DNA of 64,000 bases, from the NCBI GenBank assembly GCA_963210315.1, contig OY723268.1, forward strand, positions 2,170,001 to 2,234,000, read 5' to 3'. Source of the stretch: Rhynchopus euleeides (Eukaryota; Euglenozoa; Diplonemea; Diplonemida; Diplonemidae). The notes under the pieces were generated by a model. It was not told where the DNA came from, did no database searches, and was given only the letters and a program-made list of their open reading frames with translations. Each line of letters opens with the position of its first letter. Position 1 is the stretch's first letter. The position numbers and the translations under genes were made by a program. Below, piece after piece: positions 52,351-59,900 of this stretch.

Positions 52351-54890
52351 CCCATGCAAGTTGTAGGGAAAAATGGGACAAGTTGTAGGGGAAACTGGTC
52401 AAATATGTAAAGTTGAGGGGTATGAGGGAGTACCCCTGTCTGCAGACCACCTGGAAATGGCCCAAGTTGCACTTTAGCCTCTATTTACAAGGGCAACCAA
52501 CGATTTCTTAAGCTACAGTTTCTGTACTTCATTGGTATGGACTGACTCTGAATAGAGTACCAAAAATGACAGTTTTCCCTTGGGATTGACAATCCCGGGG
52601 GGAATTTTTATATCTGAACAACAAGAATATGTGGAAAACCACTAAAAACACAAAAACACTGACAAGTGTTTTTGTGGCGCCCCCTGTGATTACCCTCCTT
52701 GGAGGGGAAACCAAAGCAAGCTCTGGTATTAAGATCCTTGGAATTGACCTTGGGGGGCCTCTTGAGTGAGTCTCGGGAGAAATCGGACCTGTGCATGGGT
52801 CAGGGCAGTGTGCGCGAGCATAAGGCCCTGGGCTGTTCCCTCTGAGTTGCTCTAATTGCATGAGTGGCTTGAGCACATGGACGTCTGCAGGCCAGCCTGT
52901 AGGAAGATCAGGATGCAGGGTTGCCCCCCTTTGAACGATTTTGAACGATTTTTGGCCGTGCTCGTAGCATTCCCCGTTGAGGGGGTCGCTATTTCGTGTT
53001 CTCCTGGCCGCACGGAGGCATTGCCTTACGTCGCCTCTTCCTCTTTTCCTTTGGTGGTGTGTTGGTCTGGCACAGAGGGCGGGACCGTGCTGATATGCAC
53101 AGTGACGACTCTCCCTTTTGTTTTGTGCCCGCCTCCACCGAGATTCGGCTGATGCCTCTCAGACTGGGGGCGGGCGGTCGCCGACCCTTTTCTGTACGAG
53201 GTTTTCCACAGGCTGCACACCTGCCCCGCGGCTGTGTGGCAGTCTTCGCGGAGTGCAATGCGAAGGTCTGGCCTGACGTGGTGTGACTATTTAGACTCCA
53301 GGTGTCTCCACCCTTCCTGGTCTGGGGAGCCTCGGTACCCAAGCAGTTTTCGGTCATGCCCTGGACCACGGCCGTGCTAGACTCCTGGTGCAGGCACCCG
53401 TCATGGTCCGGGGACGGCCCCCCCAGGCAGTTTAACGTCTTACCCAGGACCTTTTTTTTTTCCCTCTTGTGTCCCATGCCTTGTTTGCAGTGATCGCATT
53501 GTTGGCCATCCTTGCTGTAGTTCGGCATGCCGCCCTTCCCACCTTCCCCCACCCCCTCCCCGGCGGTTTTGCTCTCCGTGTGGTTTGGTGGTACTGGTGA
53601 GCCATCTGGGGAAAGAACCTTGACAATCCCGGGCCGGCAGTACGTTCGTCACCCCCACGGGCTCGGCCGGTTTCTAAACCTTTAGGCAATCTACGTCCGC
53701 AGGCCAAGAACCCGGTGTGCAGATGCACGTTGGGAGCCCCCTGAAGTCCGCACACGCCCTCTCTGAGTAGTCCCCGACCAAGCGCTGGCCTCTCTGACCG
53801 ACTACCATGCCGCCGCAGGCCAAGAACCCGGTGTGCCGAAGCACGTTGGGAGCCCCCTGAAGTCAACACAGCACCCCGCCAGTGGCTCCAGCTGTCCCTC
53901 CCCATGTCAGAGTTGACGGAAAAAGGCGGACCCTCTTTTGTCCCAGTGCTCCGTGCTATGCACTGGGACCCCGTTGCCCAGGCGGACCAGCCTGGGGGAG
54001 CCCTCGGGGTGTGGGGTTGAGTTTTACGACTTCCCTAGGTCTTAGGTAGTTTAAGGTCGTGCCCAGGACCTGATGCGAGGTGCCAGGACCTTTTGGGGCG
54101 TGAAAGCCTCGCCAATGCTTTCCCTAGTGCCGCGATCGGGCGTGCTGGAGCTGCGCGATGCCTGAGAAGATCCTGCTGGAGCTGATCCTGCCCCCACGTT
54201 GCGGCTCTAAGCCCTCAACGGGTAGCCCCTCTGGGTGGTCGCTGCTGACCTGTGCCTGGCCCCTCCCCCTTCGCACAAGGGGTTGACTAGTGTTGCAGGC
54301 GGTGGAGTCATAGACAGCACTGCCTTTTGCTTTCACCATTGGCCCTTTCTCTACTTTTTCGGTGCACAACAGAGACCTCTCTTTGTGTCGATGCGTTGCG
54401 GCTACAAACAAACCAACAAGCCCCTCCATCACTACAAAGAGCAGTTTTCTGAACCCTAGCGTTGTCCCAGCTAGCTTGTGTTTCCCTTTTGGGCTTTTTC
54501 TTTGAGTTTTTCTTTACTCGATCGTTTCCTGTGACACTCTGTGTTTCAGCATTCATTGCAATGTGTAATGTGCAACTTCCACTTCAGGTTCCTTGCACAT
54601 AACACAAAAGCGGTTGGCGGCTATCAACCATATGCTATTGAAGCAACCAAGCCCCCCGTTTTTGGAGTTATGTACGAGCAATCTGTCACCAGTGTGGTCC
54701 TCGCTGGCTAAGTGGATGTCCAGAGGCTGAGCCATTTTTGGCGTGTCGTTTGATGTGTGTGATCTTTTCATGTGTGTATCTTTCGCTTTCTTCTTTTCGT
54801 TTCTTGTCTTGCTTGTCTCTTGTACCTTGTATTCTGTACCAACTAGCCCAGACAAACAACAGCAGCAAAGATTCTCGGTCCGGAAGAACT
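52351..54890. other. Long non-coding stretch with internal duplications
   Basis: No gene supported. A roughly 50-bp duplication (ccgcaggccaagaacccggt to cccctgaagtc) is at 53697-53748 and 53814-53863. A module with aggcagtttaacgtcttacc and cccaggacc recurs in variant form near 53340-53395, 53415-53450 and 54035-54070. Confidence 0.5.

Positions 54891-54891
<1 letters not shown>

Positions 54892-54926
<35 letters not shown>
54892..54926 (+). repeat. A35 homopolymer tract
   Basis: 35 consecutive A residues preceded by ggtccggaagaactc. It may be the 3' tail of a retroposed transcript in plus orientation, but no recognisable parent sequence precedes it. Confidence 0.6.
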
Positions 54927-54928
<2 letters not shown>

Positions 54929-55067
54929 ACAAGTGTTAAATTGCACCCATTCACGTTGCATTTTAGGCCAACAAACAGTGGCCAAGTCTCGATATTTTGA
55001 ACATATCGTGACTGCCAGCTGAATTACCCACAGGGGTAAAAACACCGAAAAACCCCCAAAAATGGGG

Positions 55068-55106
55068 TTTTCGCGCATACGGCGAACCCGGCGGTATGCG
55101 CGAAAA
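55068..55106. repeat. Hairpin with 13-bp perfect stem
   Basis: ttttcgcgcatac (55068-55080) and gtatgcgcgaaaa (55094-55106) around a 13-nt loop. The right arm is part of the 3' repeat shared by the two small genes, while the left arm is absent from the second copy. Confidence 0.75.
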
Positions 55107-55262
55107 TCGCATTTTTTGAGGTTTTTTAGTGAGGCAAGTAATTGCAACTGTTTGACGACTTTCTTCAAAATGTTATCGATTTTGAAACGCACGGCCCTCG
55201 GTTGACAAAAGGTTTTTTTTTTTTCCTTTTATCTTTTTGATTTCTTTTGATCCGTATTTGGA
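55093..55262 (-). repeat. Shared 3' region, copy A
   Basis: About 170 bp nearly identical to 55998-56169. On the minus strand it begins five nt after the stop codon of the gene at 55267, so it serves as its 3' UTR or terminator. Confidence 0.9.
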
Positions 55263-55266
55263 CATT

Positions 55267-55713
55267 TTAGGGCCACACTGACTCGTACGCCTCATCCGAG
55301 TTGTAAGCCGGGTCCTCGATGTCGTGCTTCGGCTTGCGGTTCTTCGACCTGGTCTTGTACTTCTCCCATGCCTCGACCACATACTGGTAGGCGTACATTA
55401 CATAGTACCAGACCTTGTACACCCGCACACACTTGATGAGTATCTCATCAACACACTGTGTGATGATGTGCACCCGCTCCTCGAAGCGGCGGGTCATGTG
55501 CACAGCACGGGCGCTCACCTGAGCGGCCGCTGCGTAGCGGGTCTCGTTGAGTTCCTGCAGTCTCTGAAGGTTTTCGCGCTTGCGCTTGACCGCCGCTTGC
55601 AGCCTGTCCCCCTGCTTCTCAAGTGCATTGACACGTTTCTTCATGTCACGCACCCGAGCAATAGGGGTAGGAGCTGCAGGCAGGATCCCGCCAGAGCTTG
55701 CTGGAGCAGCCAT
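55267..55713 (-). CDS. Small coiled-coil protein, cassette gene 1
   Basis: 148 aa, start MAAPASSGGILPAAP. A Pro/Ala-rich head precedes a coiled coil (MKKRVNALEKQGDRLQA, then KRKRENLQRLQELNE). A Tyr/Val-rich helix (KVWYYVMYAYQYVVEAW) and a charged tail ending ESVWP follow. No known family. Upstream on the minus strand lies a 40-nt intron (55773-55734, donor GTATGT, acceptor CCTCACAG) behind a leader that resembles the leader of the next gene. The 3' flank is also shared with it, though the proteins are not similar. The surrounding DNA is less GC-rich than the housekeeping block. Confidence 0.6.
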   Translation of the reverse strand: MAAPASSGGILPAAPTPIARVRDMKKRVNALEKQGDRLQAAVKRKRENLQRLQELNETRYAAAAQVSARAVHMTRRFEERVHIITQCVDEILIKCVRVYKVWYYVMYAYQYVVEAWEKYKTRSKNRKPKHDIEDPAYNSDEAYESVWP

Positions 55714-55733
55714 ATTCCGATGTGTGATGAAAC

Positions 55734-55773
55734 CTGTGAGGGGGGTGGGTGGAATGCAAGCTGCTCGACATAC
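55734..55773 (-). other. 40-nt leader intron of cassette gene 1
   Basis: Minus strand: ttatttag/gtatgt to cctcacag/gtttc. It is in the 5' leader, 20 nt before the ATG. Confidence 0.6.
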
Positions 55774-55997
55774 CTAAATAAATAGAAACCCTAACTTTGC
55801 ACGGATGGTATCATAATCGTATTCCTCTCTGGCCCCCAAAATGCAGGTTTGAACCTCCCTGACAGAGCGAGCTTACAAGGAACACAAAACCGTACAAGCT
55901 CGTTGCACTAGGCTGTTGTGCTTCTAAAACAGCAACATTTAAATAAGATACAGACACCCACTCGGGGAGTCCGATTGACCCGGTGCAAGGCAATCCC
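55774..55997. other. Leader and spacer between cassette genes
   Basis: Contains the leader of gene 1 (minus strand: accatccgtgcaaagttagg) and spacer with no feature. Confidence 0.4.
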
Positions 55998-56169
55998 GGT
56001 ATGCGCGAAAATCGCATTTTTTGAGGTTTTTTAGTGAGGCAAGTAATTGCAACCGTTTGACGACGTTCTTCAAAATTCCTTCGATTTTGAAACGCACGGC
56101 CCTCGGTTGACAAAAGGTTTTTTTTTTTTTTCCTTTTATCTTTTTGATTTCTTTTGATCCGTATTTGGA
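55998..56169 (-). repeat. Shared 3' region, copy B
   Basis: About 172 bp, nearly identical to copy A. It starts six nt downstream of the stop codon of the gene at 56176 on the minus strand. Confidence 0.9.
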
Positions 56170-56175
56170 AGTTTC

Positions 56176-56598
56176 TTACAAGTACTCGTGTGCCGGCACC
56201 TTCCTGTGCCTCTTGTTCCCACGTTTGTCCTTCTCCGGCAGCCCCATTTCGATGTCCACTTCAGTCCTTGGCGCGGTGTCGTACATACTCTCGTAGACCG
56301 AGGTTAGGTGTTGCCTAGCTTGCATCAGGCGCCCCGACCAGATGCTGGTCAGATCCTCGACCTTGTTGATCGCGGACAGGCAGGAGGCTTCGATGGATAT
56401 GTATGCACTGAAGGCTTGCGTCTGGTTGGCCTCGTCATCCCAGTGGACAGAGGTGAACCTTTCATGTTCGGCACCCAGGTTGTGGAACCGTGCTTCAAGT
56501 GATTCAAGGGAACTCCCCAAGCCGAGCAGTTCACGGTTCAACGTGTTCCGCTCGGCAGGGGTGTCCCCAAGACCAACCTGAACCGCACGGTCCGGCAT
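56176..56598 (-). CDS. Small helical protein, cassette gene 2
   Basis: 140 aa, start MPDRAVQVGLGDTPAE. Predicted mostly helical (NRELLGLGSSLESLEARF; LTSIWSGRLMQARQHL), with a basic tail (KDKRGNKRHRKVPAHEYL). No known family and no similarity to cassette gene 1 beyond style. Both genes share a spliced leader region (intron 56666-56629, donor GTATGT, acceptor CCTCACAG) and the 3' repeat. This suggests duplication of an expression cassette with replacement or fast divergence of the coding part. Function unknown. Confidence 0.6.
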   Translation of the reverse strand: MPDRAVQVGLGDTPAERNTLNRELLGLGSSLESLEARFHNLGAEHERFTSVHWDDEANQTQAFSAYISIEASCLSAINKVEDLTSIWSGRLMQARQHLTSVYESMYDTAPRTEVDIEMGLPEKDKRGNKRHRKVPAHEYL

Positions 56599-56628
56599 AC
56601 CTGGGTGCAGCGAGTGTGTCGAGAGAGC

Positions 56629-56666
56629 CTGTGAGGAGGGTGGTGTGGAGGTGTCAAATCACATAC
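56629..56666 (-). other. 38-nt leader intron of cassette gene 2
   Basis: Minus strand: ttattag/gtatgtgatt to cctcacag/gctc, very like the leader intron of cassette gene 1. Confidence 0.6.
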
Positions 56667-56918
56667 CTAATAAAATAGGAATTGGTAACTTAGCACCTAT
56701 GGTATGATAAACCATCGTTGGTATGCCACCAGCAATGCAGCCTTGATACACTTGCAGGCTGTCGTCTCCTTCGTCAGTTGCCACCTCCAGTTTTTGTGGG
56801 TCCGGTCCCACATTTTCCAGCAACAAATCACGTACAGGAATCTAAGTTGGTTCTTGAACCAAAATGCACCGCCTGTTCACACCAGAGTCCTTGTCCAGCA
56901 TCAGTAGAGTGTCCAGTC
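56667..56918. other. Spacer between cassette gene 2 and LINE 3' end
   Basis: Includes the leader of cassette gene 2 (minus strand: accataggtgctaagttacc). The exact LINE 3' end is not visible because no poly(A) or target duplication could be identified. Confidence 0.4.
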
Positions 56919-56919
56919 T

Positions 56920-56943
56920 GGCGGACGACTGCTACTGTCCGCC
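56920..56943 (-). terminator. Stem-loop just after LINE ORF2
   Basis: A 7-bp perfect stem GGCGGAC/GTCCGCC with a 10-nt loop, seven nt downstream of the ORF2 stop. It could be the 3' structure recognised by the RT; that role is inference. Confidence 0.4.
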
Positions 56944-56950
56944 CGGGCCC

Positions 56951-59900
56951 TCACACCGGTGATTCCGGCTCTCCTCGCGAGTGCCGAGTGACCCCCACCT
57001 CCAGCTTGTCGACTGCCGCGTTGGCGGCGGCGTCCGCGTCCGCATTCCACTTTCGGCCCACGTGCACGAGAGTGATTCGTGTGCCGGCCGCCCGCAGGGC
57101 GGCGATGCGTTCTCTGGCCTTGACGTACAGCGGGCGGAGCTTCTTGCTCCGGCACATGGTGTCGGTGTTGACCTGGTCCGCAACCAGCTGACTATCGCCA
57201 TACACCACCACCTCGCCCACCGGCGGGTGGTCAATCAGTTCATCTAGGCAGAGCAGTAGACCCGCGTACTCCGCCTCGTTCACAGTGCACCCCTGCGCCA
57301 GTCTGCTCTGCGCGGTCCACACCACCACACCACTCGCGGTTTTGCGCACTGCACCCGCACCCGTGCCCGCCCGCTTCTTGGCAGTGCCCTTCCCCCGTCT
57401 GAGGGACCCGTCGAAGAAAAGGGTTTCCACCCCACTCCGCGGTTGGGGCTCAGCTCGTGCCACCACATGACCAGCCGCCGCGGCCTCGTACACGGCTCTC
57501 CTCTCGTCGCGGCCCGCCTCTTGGACCAGAACCTCCATCGTGGTCCAGCTCGGGCGCGGTGTCAGCGACGCGGCCTCTCGCACTTGCTCCTTCAGCCTAG
57601 TGAGCATCGCTTCGACCGCCTGCGTGCACAGCAAGCGAGGACGCCGGTTCAGCCCGCCGCACTGCAGCTGTCCGATGAAGGGCTCCAGAGACTTGCACTT
57701 GGACTCCCCGCCCTTCTTCCCCGGGTGGATGTACTCACCGGGTCCCGCAATGGCTTCACATGTGCGCATCCAGGCAGCCATCAGCGTACCCTTGTCCCTC
57801 GCAGTCAGGGCCCGCTGCCCCTTCTTCTTGCTCCCCGGCGAGAACACGACGTCGACGCCGGTGAACACCTCGAAGTCCACCGCGAGTTCCAACCAGGATA
57901 CGTGGTACTTGCGGTTGTTTTCGTCGTCCGGCCACTTCAGCTGCCTCCACCAGTCGCGGACCGCGAAATAGGCCGGCACCCCAGCCACCTTAGACCAGGC
58001 TTGCGGCGGCAGGGCATCAGGGAGCTTGTCGTAGGTCTCAAGGGGTTCCTCAGGGTCCCAACCCCAAGGAAAGGGCTCGCGTACCGACACCCCTGTGGCC
58101 GGTTCAGCCTCGCGCTGCTTGAGGAGTCGCTCCCTCTGGAGGATAATCTCCGTGTACAGTCCAAGCAGCTGCCGCAGGCACTTCGCATTGCCGTGTCCCT
58201 GCCGCATCACAAACCCCAGCGGCAGAATCCCGTTCCGAGCCAAGCAGGGGGGCCAGTTGGTCCTGTCCGCCGCCACCACATCCCGATACGCCGGTAGCCG
58301 GCGGTAGTCCGCCGTCGCCTCGCAGCGCCACCACATGTGTTCGTGGTCCTCCTTCTCGAGCCCACACAACTTACACATGCCATTCCCCTGCTTGTAATGG
58401 CGGAGGCGGCGGTCTTCGGTGACCTGGTCTCCAGCGATGATCGCCCGCATGATTCCCGCACGGTATGGTTCCGGTTCCCCCGACCACACTCGGGTGACAG
58501 CCATGTAGTCGACCCCGTCGCGCATGCCCGTCGTGTCTTCCCGTTTCTTTGCAGCAATCTCCCGCCACCTGGCCGCACGAACCATCTCACGCAGGTCGTG
58601 CAACACCGCAGGTCGATCCTCGCACCCGAGATCGATCGCCTTGTCGGAGTCACGTGCCTTGAGGCGCCCCGCATCGGGCCACTTCCAGCGCAGGTCCGAG
58701 AGCGCCGTCTGTACCAGGGCCACCGGCCCGGGAGTCGCCGCCTTGATCTCCGCAGCCGTCAGCGCACCGGCCCTGCTCGGCCCCCGTGGACCCCTCGCGG
58801 GGGTGCGTAGGCTTCTGATCTCAGTCACCAGCTGCCAGAGATCCGGGCATCTGTGGCGCACGGTGTGCATCGCCACCAGTCGTTGGTACTGGATGTAGGA
58901 CGTCGGGTCCACGCGGTGAGCCGGGCACAGCAAGTTGCGCACGATCATCGGGCATCGCCGTGCCTTCTGAAACTTCCACAGCACACGCATGACAGCCATG
59001 TCAAGGGAGCTCAAGGTGCCCCACAGCGGGTTGGCCGTGTGGATCGCGGCGAAGGCCATCGGCATCACCATCGTCGCGAGAATCTTCGCCTTGGCCGGGA
59101 ACCCCAGGTTGAGGTATTTCGCTTCCAGGCGGCGGCACACCTCAATTGCCTGTTTGACACGCTTGTCACAGATCCCCGAGATCTTCTCCCGCGACACCAG
59201 ACAGATCTGCGCCCCAAGGTCCTTTATCTCTCCTCTGGCTTGCACGATGGGCTCCCCTTGGAGAACTAGAGTCAGCGTCTCCCCCGGGTCGGTGGAGAAG
59301 CATCTCCCCTTTGTCCCGTACCGCAGGTCCGTCAGCTCCGAGAACTCCTCGGTGAGCCGTAGCCCCCTCCGGATCTTGGCGAGGTCTGTGTCCAGCAACT
59401 TCTTGTCGTCAGCGTAGAGGCCGGTTCCACACTGTGCCTCTGCTCGGACCACCCTGTCCCACACCGCCATCACGGGGTTCAGCCACAGTACGGACAGGGG
59501 GCACCCCTGGAGGATCCCGTTGAAGGCGGCGAAGGGTTGACCCACCGAACCCTGCACTTTAAACCGCCTCCTGAGGCCATGGTACATCGCCCGGGAGGGC
59601 CGCCGCACTCTGTCGTCGAGACCCATCATTTCCAGGAGGCCGAAGATGATATCCCATGGCACCGAGTCAAAGCACTTTTTGACGTCGAGGAGAACCCCAC
59701 GCAGAGGCACGCCCGTCAGGGATGCTTTCTCAGCTAGCAGCGCAGTCTTCATGTACGCCCCAAAAGCACCCTTGCCCGTACGGAAGCCGTACATGCTGTC
59801 AGTCGCCCACTCCTCCTGCCAGACCATCAGTTGGCTTACCCTGGCTTTCGCCCACACCCTGTATATCACCGACATGACCGTAATAGGGCGATGGTCCAGC

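Noticed and set aside
50185..52472. Many 86- and 126-codon frames on both strands of the satellite
   Set aside because: They repeat every 149 bp (not a multiple of three) in all frames because the unit lacks stops. This is satellite DNA, not genes.
52989..53552. A 187-codon minus-strand ORF rich in Lys and Cys
   Set aside because: No family pattern, surrounded by non-coding duplications. Chance open frame is more likely.
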